A DNA stretch of 64,000 nt from Streptomyces sp. 3214.6 (GTDB lineage Bacteria; Actinomycetota; Actinomycetes; Streptomycetales; Streptomycetaceae). Position numbers and translations under genes: made by a program. The notes beneath the pieces are model-generated. The model saw only the letters and a program-made list of their open reading frames with translations, had not been told where the DNA came from and searched no databases. Location: the NCBI RefSeq assembly GCF_900129855.1, contig NZ_LT670819.1, forward strand, positions 7,874,001 through 7,938,000, read 5' to 3'. Every line of letters begins with the position of its first letter. Positions within the stretch are counted from its first letter, which is position 1. Shown piece by piece: positions 1 through 8,092 of this stretch.

Positions 1-1
1 C

Positions 2-391
2 GTGCCGGTGAACGTGTGCGGCAACAGCGTCGACGTCGTCGGGCTCCTCAACCCGTCGATGGGCAACGACTGTGCCAACGGCGGCGGTGCCGACGTCCAC
101 ACGCCTCCGTCCCGTGGCCACGAGACGCCGGGCAAGCCCGGTGACCAGGGCCCCGGCAAGCCGGGCGAGCACGGCCAGTCCAACCCGTCCGGACCCGGGG
201 CCGTGCCGTCCACCTCGGACCACGTGACGCCGGCCGGCGCCGCCTCCGCCCACCGGCCCGCCGCCCAGCCCGCCGCCGCGCAACTCGCGCACACCGGCAG
301 CGACCTGCCGATGGGCCTCGTCCTGCCGGCCGGCGCGGGCGCACTGCTCGCGGGCGCGGTGCTCTACCGCAAGGCGCGCGCCACCGTGTGA
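2..391 (+). CDS. Long chaplin, C-terminal part (5' end outside window)
   Basis: This is the end of a cell-wall-anchored chaplin, a hydrophobic amyloid-forming protein that coats Streptomyces aerial hyphae. What is visible is the close of a chaplin domain (PVNVCGNSVDVVGLLNPSMGN followed by DCANG, with the two conserved cysteines that form a disulfide). After it come a Gly/Pro/His-rich spacer, an LAHTG sortase motif near residue 96, a hydrophobic segment and a basic tail (RKARATV). That tail order is what class E sortases need to attach the protein to peptidoglycan, so this is a long chaplin (ChpA/B/C type) and not a short secreted one. The reading frame is open to the left edge, so the signal peptide and at least one chaplin repeat lie outside. 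By position it could correspond to chpC, but that is inferred from remembered gene order. Confidence 0.9.
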   Translation: MPVNVCGNSVDVVGLLNPSMGNDCANGGGADVHTPPSRGHETPGKPGDQGPGKPGEHGQSNPSGPGAVPSTSDHVTPAGAASAHRPAAQPAAAQLAHTGSDLPMGLVLPAGAGALLAGAVLYRKARATV

Positions 392-412
392 CCCTCCCGG
401 GCGCAGCACGCG

Positions 413-448
413 ACGGAGCGGGCCCCGCCTCGGCGGGGCCCGCTCCGT
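413..448. terminator. Strong bidirectional terminator hairpin
   Basis: A 17-bp perfect stem (arms ACGGAGCGGGCCCCGCC and its complement) with a very small loop is followed by TTT on the + strand. It lies between the chaplin stop and the convergent DUF5703 gene, so it probably ends both transcripts. Confidence 0.85.
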
Positions 449-463
449 TTCCGTCGTCTCACC

Positions 464-652
464 TCACCACGTGGCCCGCACCTGGCGGATGATGCGCCTG
501 CGCAACCGCACCCTGCGGCTGCCGTCACGCAGCAGGCTCAGGCGGTCCAACTCCCAGTGTCCGTACTCGGCATGGTCGGTCAGCAGTCGTGTCGCCTCCT
601 TGCGGGAGACCCCGCGCGGTACGTACACGTCGACAAATTCGTATTCCGGCAT
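464..652 (-). CDS. Small DUF5703-type protein
   Basis: A 62-residue basic protein without a signal peptide or membrane segment. It begins MPEYEFVDVYVPRGVSRKEA and has a tail rich in arginine (RRVRLRRRIIRQVRATW). I recognise it as the small DUF5703 family that is common in Streptomyces next to chaplin genes. No biochemical role is known to me. The alternating acidic head and arginine-rich tail could suit nucleic-acid or membrane binding, but that is a guess. It is transcribed toward the chaplin and diverges from the acidic protein gene at 700, with only 47 bp between the two starts, so both promoters share that short gap. Confidence 0.75.
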   Translation of the reverse strand: MPEYEFVDVYVPRGVSRKEATRLLTDHAEYGHWELDRLSLLRDGSRRVRLRRRIIRQVRATW

Positions 653-686
653 CGCATCTATTGTGCGGGCTGGGGCCCGGTACGGA

Positions 687-692
687 TAGCGT
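687..692 (+). promoter_or_regulatory. -10 box of a candidate leaderless promoter
   Basis: TAGCGT lies 7 nt before the ATG at 700 and no Shine-Dalgarno sequence is present, so transcription would start at or just before the start codon. A possible -35 (TTGTGC, 661-666) sits 20 nt upstream, which is slightly long. Confidence 0.5.
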
Positions 693-699
693 CTGCACT

Positions 700-1377
700 A
701 TGTCTGATGCTGCGCAGCCCACCGCTGCCGAGGTACGTGCCGCCGCCGAGGCGGTCAAGACCGCGCTCGACCGCCACCTGGCGGCGGTCGAGCGCAGGTC
801 GGGTGAGGACGACCCGGCCGTCTACGAGGCGTTCAACGAGTTGGCCGCGGCCGCCGAGGTCTATGACGAGCTGCTCTACGACCGCTATGACGAGGTCACG
901 CCCTTCGAGATCCCCGGCGCGGAGGACTCCCTGCCGCCGTACGAGGGCCCCGAGGAGCCGAACGCGCTGAGCGTGCTGATCCGCCGCGACTACGCCGTCG
1001 CGGAGCCACAGCGGCTGCTGGCGCAGGCCCAGCGGGTCGAGGCGGCGGACGACGAGGGAGTGGGCGCGGAGGTCGCGGGCACCGTGCACGGGGCGCTGGG
1101 CATCCTGTTCGGCGAGTTCGAACCGGACGAGATCGCCTCCCGCCACAAGGAGTTCGGCCTGGAGGAGGGCGACTCCACCCTGTGGGTGCTGGCCACCGAG
1201 GAACCGGCCGAGCCGGGCGAGTGGCTGGAGACACCGTTCGACCAGGCCGATCCCGGCCGGGTGGTCTGCCGTTTCGACGTGAGCGCGGTGTTCGACGAAC
1301 TCGAGGACGCCGACGACGGCGAGGATCTCGTGGACATCGAGGACGAGGATCTGGAGCCACTGGACGCGGACCGCTAG
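700..1377 (+). CDS. Acidic hypothetical protein
   Basis: A 225-residue, strongly acidic soluble protein of unknown function. The N-terminal third is alanine-rich and probably helical (roughly residues 5-55). The middle contains LSVLIRRDYAVAEPQRLLAQAQRV and a segment around VHGALGILFGEFEPDEI. The tail is a long run of Asp and Glu. There is no signal peptide, membrane segment or recognisable catalytic motif. I chose the ATG at 700 because a -10 hexamer lies 7 nt before it and the protein begins cleanly MSDAAQPTAAEVRAAAEAV; the upstream in-frame codons overlap the divergent gene. Similar proteins occur across Streptomyces near the chaplin/mshC region, but I know no function for them. Confidence 0.75.
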   Translation: MSDAAQPTAAEVRAAAEAVKTALDRHLAAVERRSGEDDPAVYEAFNELAAAAEVYDELLYDRYDEVTPFEIPGAEDSLPPYEGPEEPNALSVLIRRDYAVAEPQRLLAQAQRVEAADDEGVGAEVAGTVHGALGILFGEFEPDEIASRHKEFGLEEGDSTLWVLATEEPAEPGEWLETPFDQADPGRVVCRFDVSAVFDELEDADDGEDLVDIEDEDLEPLDADR

Positions 1378-1414
1378 CGGTCAGCGGGAAGCCGGCAGGT
1401 TCCGAGAGGTCATG

Positions 1415-1458
1415 ACGGCGGCGGCCGCGAGGGGAAGACCCTTCGCGGCCGCCGCCGT
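1415..1458. terminator. Bidirectional terminator hairpin
   Basis: A long GC stem (ACGGCGGCGGCCGCGA and continuing AGGG side, loop AAGA region) pairs with CCCTTCGCGGCCGCCGCCGT. It separates the convergent genes ending at 1377 and 1507. Confidence 0.8.
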
Positions 1459-1506
1459 TCGTCCCAGGACTGTCCTGGGAACGTGCTGGGAACGTGCTGG
1501 GCCCGC

Positions 1507-3774
1507 CTAGGCGGGGCCCGCCGCCGGGACCTGGGTGCGCAGCAGTACCGGCAGGCGGGTCGTGCGAGGCTTCGCCGGAACCTCGGCGACGGCTCTCGGG
1601 AGGGCCTGTTCCACGCCGTGCACCACGGACAGATGGCGCTCCGCCCGGCCGAAGGCCGTGTACACCCAGGGGCGGGAGAGGGCCTGCGCCGCGTTCCCGG
1701 GCAGCACCGCGACCGCCGCGGGCCACCGGCTGCCCACCGCCTGGTGCGCGGTCAGCGCCCACCCGTGCCGCACGGCCTGTTCCACCCGCTCCCTCGGTAC
1801 GACGACGGGGGCGCCCGCGCACGTCAGGTGCAGCCCCTCCGCGTCGGCCGTCACCACCCGGCCCGGCACCGTACGGCCCGGCGCGGGGGAGTAGGCGATC
1901 CGGTCGCCGGGGTCGAAGCCGCCGAAGCGGCCGGGGCCCGGATTGAGCCGTTCCTTGAGGGCGGCGTTCAGCGCGCGTGTGCCGGCCGCGCCGCCGTGCC
2001 CCGGGGTGATCACCACCGTCTCCTCGGGCGCGATCCCGAAGGCGCGCGGCACCGAGTCGGCGACCAGCTGCACGGTGCGGTGCACGGCCTCGCCCGCGTC
2101 CCGCACCGGCACGATCACGATCTCCTTGCCGGGCGCGTCGACCTGGTTCAGCTCACCGATGCCGACGCCGGAGACCAGCTCGCCGAGCGGCCCCGGATCG
2201 GGCGTGCGCGAGGCGACCTGGGGGCACACGCGGGCCGCGAGCAGGTCGGCGAAGACCCGGCCGGGACCGGCCGACCACAGCACCGCCGGATCCCCGCTCA
2301 GCACCAGCCGCGCGCCGTCCGGCAGCGACTCCGCCAGCATCGCGGCGCTCTCCACGTCCAGCTGCGGCGCGTCCAGCACGACCAGCAGATCGAGGGCGAA
2401 GGCCCCGTCGGCGTCCCGCCCGGGCCCTTCGGCGCCGGCGAGTAGACCGGGGACGGTCACGACGGTGCCGTCCGCCTCGCCCAGCAGGGCCGCGAACCGG
2501 CGCCGTCCGTCCGGTGTGTGGCAGGCCGCTACGGTGCGCAGGCCCAGCGCCCGGGCCGCGGTGAGCAGGGCCGCCGGTTCGGCACGGGCGGCCTCGCCGC
2601 CGGTGTGCAGCACCAGAGGGTGCCCGGCGACGGCGCGGATCAGTTCGGCCGCGCTGCCGGACGCGTCGGCCGTCGCCGAGTCCCACGCCGCCGAGGCCTC
2701 CTTGGCCAGGGAGTTGACCACGCGGGCCAGCGCGTCGGCGAGGCTCTCCTCCGCGAGCGCGTACCGCTCCAGACCCACCAGGACCCGGACCGGCCGAGCC
2801 TCCTCGCCCTCGTCGCCGCCCTCCTCGGTGTCCGCCGTCGGCTGCCCGGCTCCGGGCGCGTCCAGGGCGTCCTGGAAGACGAGGGCCTCGCCCTCGGCCA
2901 GCGTGCTTTGCACGGCCGCGTCCGCGTCCGGCACGGCCTGGCGGCCGAGGGCCGCGGTGAGCGTCGGCAGCTCCAGGGCGGTGTGCCCGGCCAGGGCGGC
3001 CTGCTCCAGCAGCCAGACCGTCACCGCGCGGCCGCGTCGTTCGTCGTCGGGCGCGCTCTGCGGGCCGAGCAGTGCCCGGGCGAAACCGTCGGCCTGCTCG
3101 GGCCGCACACCGGGGACGCGCAACAGCTGCCACGGGTCCTCGCGCAGCACGTCGCCGGCGCCCTCGCCGAGCGTGGCGGCGGCCTGCGGCGCGAGCGCCT
3201 CGGGCGCGCCGCCCTCGGCCAGCACGCGCCGTACGCCCTCGACGCTGTCCGCCGTCACGGGCGCCGGCCCGGCGTCGGGCTCGGCGGTCACCGGCTGCGG
3301 ACGGCGTACCGGCTCCGGGGCCGGGCGGCGCGGGGCGGGTTGCGATGCGTCGAAGACGGTGGCCGCAGGCTTCGCGCCCCCCTCCACGGCCCGGACGGCG
3401 GCCAGCAGGTCGGCGGCCTTCCCGGTGAGCCCCGCCCCGGCGGCGATGGGCGCCGCCTTCTCGGCCTTGCGCCGCTCGATCCGCTCCCGCTCCAGCTTCT
3501 GCGCGGCGAGCTCGGCCTGTGCCTCGGAGAGTTGCGCGGCGGCTTCCCCGTCACCGCCCTCGCCGTTCGCCGAAGCCGTTTCGTCGCCACCGCCCTCGCC
3601 ACCGCTGTCGCCGCTGTCGCCGCTGTCGGCGGCGTCGCCGTCGGTCCGGGCGGTGCTCTCCGGCTCTGCCTCTGTGGCAGGCGGCTCGCCGGCCGCGCCG
3701 CTCTCGGCGGGCGCCCCCGGCGTCGCCGGCCCGGCGTTCTCCGTGTTCTCCGGGGGAACCGGCTCCGTGCTCAC
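1507..3774 (-). CDS. RecD2-like helicase relative with degenerate ATPase motifs
   Basis: A 755-residue protein. Residues 1 to about 110 are a low-complexity acidic, Ala/Gly-rich and then coiled region. Next comes a helix-hairpin-helix-like segment (DVLREDPWQLLRVPGVRPEQADGF) of the kind found in RecD2/TraA helicases. After that, a helicase-like fold can be followed through degraded motifs: LHTGGEAARAE where Walker A should be, LLVVLDAPQLDVESAAML in place of DEAQ, SGDPAVLWSAGPGRVFADLL at motif III, ALTAHQAVGSRWP at motif V and VYTAFGRAERHLSVV at motif VI. The GKT/GKS lysine is missing, so ATP hydrolysis looks lost while the fold is kept. The GTG start overlaps the stop of the aldo/keto reductase gene by 4 nt (GTGA), which suggests translational coupling. 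It could act as a structural or DNA-binding partner. Annotation pipelines would call it a helix-hairpin-helix protein. Confidence 0.75.
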   Translation of the reverse strand: MSTEPVPPENTENAGPATPGAPAESGAAGEPPATEAEPESTARTDGDAADSGDSGDSGGEGGGDETASANGEGGDGEAAAQLSEAQAELAAQKLERERIERRKAEKAAPIAAGAGLTGKAADLLAAVRAVEGGAKPAATVFDASQPAPRRPAPEPVRRPQPVTAEPDAGPAPVTADSVEGVRRVLAEGGAPEALAPQAAATLGEGAGDVLREDPWQLLRVPGVRPEQADGFARALLGPQSAPDDERRGRAVTVWLLEQAALAGHTALELPTLTAALGRQAVPDADAAVQSTLAEGEALVFQDALDAPGAGQPTADTEEGGDEGEEARPVRVLVGLERYALAEESLADALARVVNSLAKEASAAWDSATADASGSAAELIRAVAGHPLVLHTGGEAARAEPAALLTAARALGLRTVAACHTPDGRRRFAALLGEADGTVVTVPGLLAGAEGPGRDADGAFALDLLVVLDAPQLDVESAAMLAESLPDGARLVLSGDPAVLWSAGPGRVFADLLAARVCPQVASRTPDPGPLGELVSGVGIGELNQVDAPGKEIVIVPVRDAGEAVHRTVQLVADSVPRAFGIAPEETVVITPGHGGAAGTRALNAALKERLNPGPGRFGGFDPGDRIAYSPAPGRTVPGRVVTADAEGLHLTCAGAPVVVPRERVEQAVRHGWALTAHQAVGSRWPAAVAVLPGNAAQALSRPWVYTAFGRAERHLSVVHGVEQALPRAVAEVPAKPRTTRLPVLLRTQVPAAGPA

Positions 3775-4757
3775 AGCGTGCTCCAGTCGTGATCGGGATA
3801 GCGGTGCAGGGGCGCCGACACATCGTCGAGCGCCCGGCAGATCTCGTCAGGAAGACTAAGGGCCTCCACTGACAATGCCGCCGTGAGCTGCTGCGCGTTG
3901 CGTGCGCCGACGATCGGTGCGGCCACCCCGGGCCGGTCGCGGACCCAGGCGAGGGCGACCTGGAGCGGGGTCACCGCGAGCCCGTCCGCGGCGGTCGCCA
4001 CGGCATCCACGATGCGGCTCGCGGTGTCGTCGAGGTAGGGCTCGACGAAGAGCCCGAAGTGGTCCGAGGCGCCGCGCGAGTCGGGCGGCAGGGCGTCGCC
4101 CCGGTACTTGCCGGTGAGGACGCCGCGGCCCAGCGGCGAGGAGGGCAGCAGGCCGATGCCCAGATCCAGCGCGGCCGGCAGCACCTCGCGCTCGATGCCG
4201 CGTTGCAGCAGCGAGTACTCCATCTGCGTCGCCGCCAGCCGCGTCCGGGCGGCGGGGGCGGCGAGCTGCCAGGTGGCCGCCTTGGCGAGCTGCCAGCCGC
4301 AGAAGTTGGAGACCCCGGCATAGCGGGCGCGGCCGCTGCCGACAGCGATGTCGAGGGCCTGCAGGGTCTCCTCCAGCGGGGTGTCCGGGTCGAAGGCGTG
4401 CACCTGCCACACATCGACGTAGTCCGTGCCGAGCCGGGCCAGCGAGGCGTCGAGGGCGGCGAGGAGATGGCCCCGCGAGCCGTCGAAGCGGCGGTCCGGG
4501 TCGGGCACGCTGCCCGCCTTCGTCGAGATGATCAGGTCCCGGCGCGGCACCAGGCCGTCTATGAGCCGCCCGAGCAGGTATTCGGCGTCGCCGTCGCCGT
4601 ACACGTCGGCCGTGTCGACGAGGGTCCCGCCCGCCTCCCAGAACGTCTTCATGACGTCCGCGGCGTCGTGCTCGTCGGTGTCACGGCCCCAGGTCAGGGT
4701 GCCGAGCCCGATGCGGGACACACGCAGGCCGGTGCGGCCGAGATGCCTCTGCTCCAT
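3771..4757 (-). CDS. Aldo/keto reductase
   Basis: A 328-residue NADPH-dependent aldo/keto reductase of the YajO/YccK-like (AKR11-13) type. The TIM-barrel signature is clear: GLGTLTWG near the start, the catalytic Asp and Tyr in DTADVYGDGDAE (about residues 48-53), the Lys in IISTKAG (about 79) and the His in DVWQVHAFD. The cofactor loop near the C-terminus reads APIVGARNAQQL. Substrate cannot be read from the sequence; aldehydes and ketones from detoxification or secondary metabolism are typical. It diverges from the F420-dependent oxidoreductase at 4921 across a 163-bp region with a palindrome, and overlaps the RecD2-like gene downstream by 4 nt. The ATG at 4757 begins MEQRHLGRTGLRVSRIGLG, the normal family start. 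Confidence 0.9.
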   Translation of the reverse strand: MEQRHLGRTGLRVSRIGLGTLTWGRDTDEHDAADVMKTFWEAGGTLVDTADVYGDGDAEYLLGRLIDGLVPRRDLIISTKAGSVPDPDRRFDGSRGHLLAALDASLARLGTDYVDVWQVHAFDPDTPLEETLQALDIAVGSGRARYAGVSNFCGWQLAKAATWQLAAPAARTRLAATQMEYSLLQRGIEREVLPAALDLGIGLLPSSPLGRGVLTGKYRGDALPPDSRGASDHFGLFVEPYLDDTASRIVDAVATAADGLAVTPLQVALAWVRDRPGVAAPIVGARNAQQLTAALSVEALSLPDEICRALDDVSAPLHRYPDHDWSTL

Positions 4758-4872
4758 GAACGCCGAGATTACTGGCCAGAACTGGGCAGTGGGTTGCCTG
4801 TGGATAACCGAATCCTCGGGTGCGGGCCCCGCGCGGCGGGACCGCGGCCTGACCCGGCGGCCGCCCGCGCGC

Positions 4873-4908
4873 TACTGTCTTCGCAACAGCGTCGTTACTG
4901 ATCAGTAA
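4873..4908 (+). promoter_or_regulatory. Promoter with palindromic operator-like site
   Basis: A -10 hexamer TACTGT (4873-4878) is followed by the perfect 14-bp palindrome TTACTGATCAGTAA (4895-4908), which would lie just downstream of the transcription start and ends right at the ribosome binding site of the LLM gene. This geometry suits a TetR-type repressor. No such regulator is encoded next to it. Confidence 0.55.
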
Positions 4909-4920
4909 GGGGAATCGGCC

Positions 4921-5976
4921 ATGCAGCTCGGGATCAACCTCGGCTACTGGGGTGCCGGAATGGACGGCGACAACCTCGCCGTGGCCCAGGAGGCCGACCG
5001 CCTCGGATACGCCGTCTGCTGGGCCGCCGAGGCCTACGGGTCCGACGCGGCCACCGTCCTCACCTGGGTCGCCGCGCAGACCGAGCGGATCGACGTCGGC
5101 TCGGCCATCTTCCAGATCCCCGCGCGCCAGCCCGCGATGACCGCGATGACCGCGGCCACCCTCGACTCCCTTTCCGGCGGCCGTTTCCGCCTCGGCCTCG
5201 GCGTCTCCGGCCCACAGGTCTCCGAGGGCTGGTACGGCGTCAAGTTCGACAAGCCGCTCTCCCGCACGCGCGAGTACGTCGAGATCGTCCGCAAGGCGAT
5301 GACGCGGGAGCGTCTGTCGTACGACGGCGAGCACTGGACGCTGCCGCTGCCGGGCGGCCCGGGCAAGCCGATCAAGCTGACCGTGCACCCTGAGCGCGAG
5401 CACATCCCGCTGTACATCGCCGCGATCGGGCCGAAGAACCTGGAGCAGACCGGCGAGATCGCCGACGGCGCGCTGCTCATCTTTTCGTCCGCCGACCACC
5501 TGGAGGACACCGCGGTCAAGCACCTGCGGGCCGGGCGCGAGAAGGCCGGCAAGACGCTGGAGGGCTTCGACATCTGCCCGACGCTGCCGCTGGCCGTCGG
5601 CGACGACAAGGACGTCGAGCGGCTCGCCGACACCTTCCGCCCCTACACCGCGCTGTACGTCGGCGGCATGGGCAGCCGTAAGCAGAACTTCTACAACCAG
5701 CTCGCGCAGCGGATGGGGTACGAGGCGGCGGCCGCCGAGATCCAGGACAAGTACCTGTCCGGCGACAAGCAGGGCGCCGCGGCCGCGATCCCGCACGAGC
5801 TGATCGACCGGACGACGCTGCTGGGTTCGGTGGAGCGGATCGCCGACCGGATCAAGGCCTACGCGGCGGCCGGCGTCACCACCCTCACGCTCGCCCCGGC
5901 GGGCTTCACCCTCGACGAGCGTCTCGCCTCGCTGCGGGCGGGCGCGCAGGCCCTGGAGCTCGCCGGCCTGGCGTAG
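4921..5976 (+). CDS. LLM class F420-dependent oxidoreductase
   Basis: A 351-residue luciferase-like (LLM) flavin/F420 oxidoreductase. The family features are the short N-terminal strand MQLGINLGYWG, the AEAYGSDAATVLTWVAAQTERIDVG block, the SGGRFRLGLGVSGPQVSEGWYG motif near residue 90 and the C-terminal TTLTLAPAGFTLDERLASL barrel end. Its length and layout match the Streptomyces/Mycobacterium F420-dependent group (Rv0953c/Rv3520c-like). Such enzymes move a hydride from reduced F420 to an organic substrate, but the substrate here is unknown. AGTAAGGGGAATCGGCC provides a good ribosome binding site for the ATG. Expression is probably controlled by the palindrome at 4895-4908. Confidence 0.9.
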   Translation: MQLGINLGYWGAGMDGDNLAVAQEADRLGYAVCWAAEAYGSDAATVLTWVAAQTERIDVGSAIFQIPARQPAMTAMTAATLDSLSGGRFRLGLGVSGPQVSEGWYGVKFDKPLSRTREYVEIVRKAMTRERLSYDGEHWTLPLPGGPGKPIKLTVHPEREHIPLYIAAIGPKNLEQTGEIADGALLIFSSADHLEDTAVKHLRAGREKAGKTLEGFDICPTLPLAVGDDKDVERLADTFRPYTALYVGGMGSRKQNFYNQLAQRMGYEAAAAEIQDKYLSGDKQGAAAAIPHELIDRTTLLGSVERIADRIKAYAAAGVTTLTLAPAGFTLDERLASLRAGAQALELAGLA

Positions 5977-6089
5977 GAGGGGGAGTTCAGCGGCCGTGGT
6001 GGGGGCTCGGGGGTCTTCCCCGCCACGGCCGTCACGGGGAACAACGCGCCGGGACGCGCGCGGTTACGCCCTCGTCGTGCTTCGGGACG

Positions 6090-6105
6090 TCCGCCTTTTG
6101 GCGGA
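6090..6105 (+). terminator. Small hairpin, possible terminator
   Basis: TCCGCC-TTTT-GGCGGA forms a perfect 6-bp stem about 115 nt after the LLM stop and before the ferritin-like gene. There is no U-tract after it, so termination is uncertain. Confidence 0.4.
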
Positions 6106-6158
6106 GTCGTCGGACACAGGTGTTGCGGCGTCTGTCGTGCCGCATTTGACTCATTTGC

Positions 6159-6947
6159 ATGCTTTCGGCGAAGAGTCTGTTCCAGGAGATCATCGACAAC
6201 GACGAGTCCTTCGCGCTCTTCTGCTCCATCGCCGCCGGCGGTGAGTCGCAGGGCGGCTGGGAGAACGCCCGGATCGCCGCGCTCGTCCCGCACAGCGAAC
6301 GCGACCTCGCCCCCAAGATCGCCCGCCACGGCGCCGACGAGGACAAACACGGGCGGATCTTCCACGCGCTGATGAGGAAGCGCGGCCTCGAACCCGTGCC
6401 CGTTCCGCCGGACACCGACTACACGATGCTCCTGGAGCGGGACGGCATCGGCCTCGCCCACGACCGGCTCAGGACCGACCGGCCGCTGAGCGTGCAGGAC
6501 GTCGTCGTCTACCTCGCCCACAGCAGGGTCACCGAACAGCGCGCCTCGGAACAGATGGAGCTGCTGCGCAGGCACTTCGCCGACCACCCCGACATCGGGC
6601 GCGCCGTGAAGATGATCTCCCACGACGAGGACAACCACCTCGCCTACTGCCACGAGGAACTGCTGCGCTTCGCGCGCGTGGGACACGGCCGCGTCATCCA
6701 GCGGACGCTGCGCGCGTGCGCGCTCGCCGAGATCAGGATCCACCGGGACGTCAGCCTGGCCGTCATGGCCCGCATGGGCCGTATCCTCGGCTGGCCCAGG
6801 GCCAGGTCGGCCGTCCTCGCGGCCGGCATCCACGCCCGGTACGCGTGGGAGCGGTTCGCCGGTTGGCGGCGGATGGTCTCCCTGACGATGCCCGAGCACC
6901 GCGACGCGCTCGGCGGCCCGGCCACCAAGGCACCCGGGTTCGCCTGA
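6159..6947 (+). CDS. Ferritin-like di-iron protein
   Basis: A 262-residue, mostly helical protein with ferritin/rubrerythrin-like carboxylate motifs. The likely iron ligands are in GADEDKHGRIFHAL (Glu and His about residues 66-69), VTEQRASEQMELL and SHDEDNHLAYCHEEL, which together give the E...ExxH...E...ExxH pattern of a di-iron four-helix bundle. The C-terminal 80 residues are basic and could form an extra helical domain. Its role could be iron storage, oxidative defence or a di-iron oxidase; the sequence does not decide. The ATG at 6159 lacks an evident Shine-Dalgarno sequence, but the protein begins at the expected point (MLSAKSLFQEIIDNDESFALF). It converges on the CorA gene. Confidence 0.75.
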   Translation: MLSAKSLFQEIIDNDESFALFCSIAAGGESQGGWENARIAALVPHSERDLAPKIARHGADEDKHGRIFHALMRKRGLEPVPVPPDTDYTMLLERDGIGLAHDRLRTDRPLSVQDVVVYLAHSRVTEQRASEQMELLRRHFADHPDIGRAVKMISHDEDNHLAYCHEELLRFARVGHGRVIQRTLRACALAEIRIHRDVSLAVMARMGRILGWPRARSAVLAAGIHARYAWERFAGWRRMVSLTMPEHRDALGGPATKAPGFA

Positions 6948-6977
6948 ACCGGCCGAGCGCCCCCGGCCTTCCTGCCG

Positions 6978-7049
6978 CTGAAGCCGGCCGCGCTCCTGAA
7001 GCCCGTCACGCCGCTGAAGCCCGTCACGCTGCTAGAGCCAGCCGCGCCG
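6978..7049. repeat. Four tandem 18-nt repeats across the CorA stop codon
   Basis: Units begin at 6978, 6996, 7014 and 7032 (consensus CTGAAGCCCGTCACGCCG). Unit 4 is the last coding sequence of corA, including its stop. On the minus strand in the CorA frame the units read RRGWL-stop, QRDGLQ, RRDGLQ and ERGRLQ, so the repeat has copied the gene's end into the 3' flank. Confidence 0.85.
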
Positions 7050-8039
7050 CTTGAACAGCCGGTACAGCGCCATCTCGAGGCCGGTCATCAGCAGGATCAC
7101 CGCCGGATACGACCACCCCCAGTGCAGCTCGGGCATGTGCCTGAAGTTCATGCCGTAGATCCCCGCGATCATCGTGGGGACCGCTGCCATGGCCGCCCAC
7201 GCGGAGATCTTCCGCATGTCGTCGTTCTGCCGGACGCTCATCTGCGCCAGATGCGCCGAGAGGACGTCCGACACCAGCCGGTCCAGTCCCTCGACGGCCT
7301 CGTTCACGCGCGTGAGGTGGTCGCTGACGTCGCGGAAGAACGGCTGCGCCTTCTCGTGTACGAACGGCACGCGCACGCCGAACAGGCCCCCGCCCGCGAG
7401 CCGGTCCAGGGGCTGCGCCAGCGGGCCCGTCGCCCGGCGGAACTCCAGGACCTGCCGCTTGAAGGAGTAGATCCGCGACGCCGTGTGCCGCGAGCCCCCG
7501 CCGGTCGGAGAGAACACCTCCGCCTCCAGCTCCTCCAGGTCGGTCCCCAACTCGCCCGCCACGTCGACGTAGTGGTCGACCACGGCGTCGGCGATCGAGT
7601 AGAGCACCGCCGTAGGGCCGTGCCGGAGCATCTCGGGCTCCTCCTCCAGACGGTGTCGTACGGCCCCCAGGGGCGCCTCCTCGCCGTGCCGCACGGTCAC
7701 CACGAACGAGTCGCCCACGAAGACCATGACCTCGCCGGAGGAGACGATGTCGCTCTTCGGCTCGTACCCCACGGGCTTGAGGACCACGAACAGCGAGTCG
7801 TCGTACACCTCCAGCTTGGGGCGCTGATGGGCGTTGAGGGCGTCCTCGACGGCCAGCGGGTGCAGCCCGAACTCCTCCGCGACCTGGTCGAACTCCGGCT
7901 CCGTGGGCTCGTACAGCCCGATCCAGACGAACGCGTCGCCGCCGCCCCGGCACTGCGCCAGGGCGTGGGAGAAGTCCGCGGGTCCCTCCGTGCGGCGCCC
8001 GTCGCGGTAGATGGCACAGTCGACGATCACGGAGCGCAT
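7032..8039 (-). CDS. corA: CorA-family magnesium/cobalt transporter
   Basis: A 335-residue CorA-type divalent cation channel. The large cytoplasmic N-terminal domain (to about residue 270) leads to two C-terminal membrane segments. The signature YGMN is present in AGIYGMNFRHMPEL after the first membrane segment, and the second is PAVILLMTGLEMALYRLF, followed by a basic tail. The ATG at 8039 (MRSVIVDCAIYRDGRR) gives the normal family start; a GTG at 8066 would add 9 residues. The gene diverges from the phosphomutase gene, and its 3' end is the origin of an 18-nt tandem repeat. Mg2+ import is the usual role of the family; Co2+ or Ni2+ cannot be excluded. Confidence 0.9.
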   Translation of the reverse strand: MRSVIVDCAIYRDGRRTEGPADFSHALAQCRGGGDAFVWIGLYEPTEPEFDQVAEEFGLHPLAVEDALNAHQRPKLEVYDDSLFVVLKPVGYEPKSDIVSSGEVMVFVGDSFVVTVRHGEEAPLGAVRHRLEEEPEMLRHGPTAVLYSIADAVVDHYVDVAGELGTDLEELEAEVFSPTGGGSRHTASRIYSFKRQVLEFRRATGPLAQPLDRLAGGGLFGVRVPFVHEKAQPFFRDVSDHLTRVNEAVEGLDRLVSDVLSAHLAQMSVRQNDDMRKISAWAAMAAVPTMIAGIYGMNFRHMPELHWGWSYPAVILLMTGLEMALYRLFKRRGWL

Positions 8040-8079
8040 TCTCCCGCCGTACAACGGCAGCCGCACCCCGTGGTGCGCC

Positions 8080-8085
8080 TACGCT
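8080..8085 (+). promoter_or_regulatory. -10 box of a candidate leaderless promoter
   Basis: TACGCT lies 7 nt before the ATG at 8093, and no Shine-Dalgarno sequence precedes that ATG. A clear -35 is not seen. Confidence 0.45.
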
Positions 8086-8092
8086 GGGCCGC

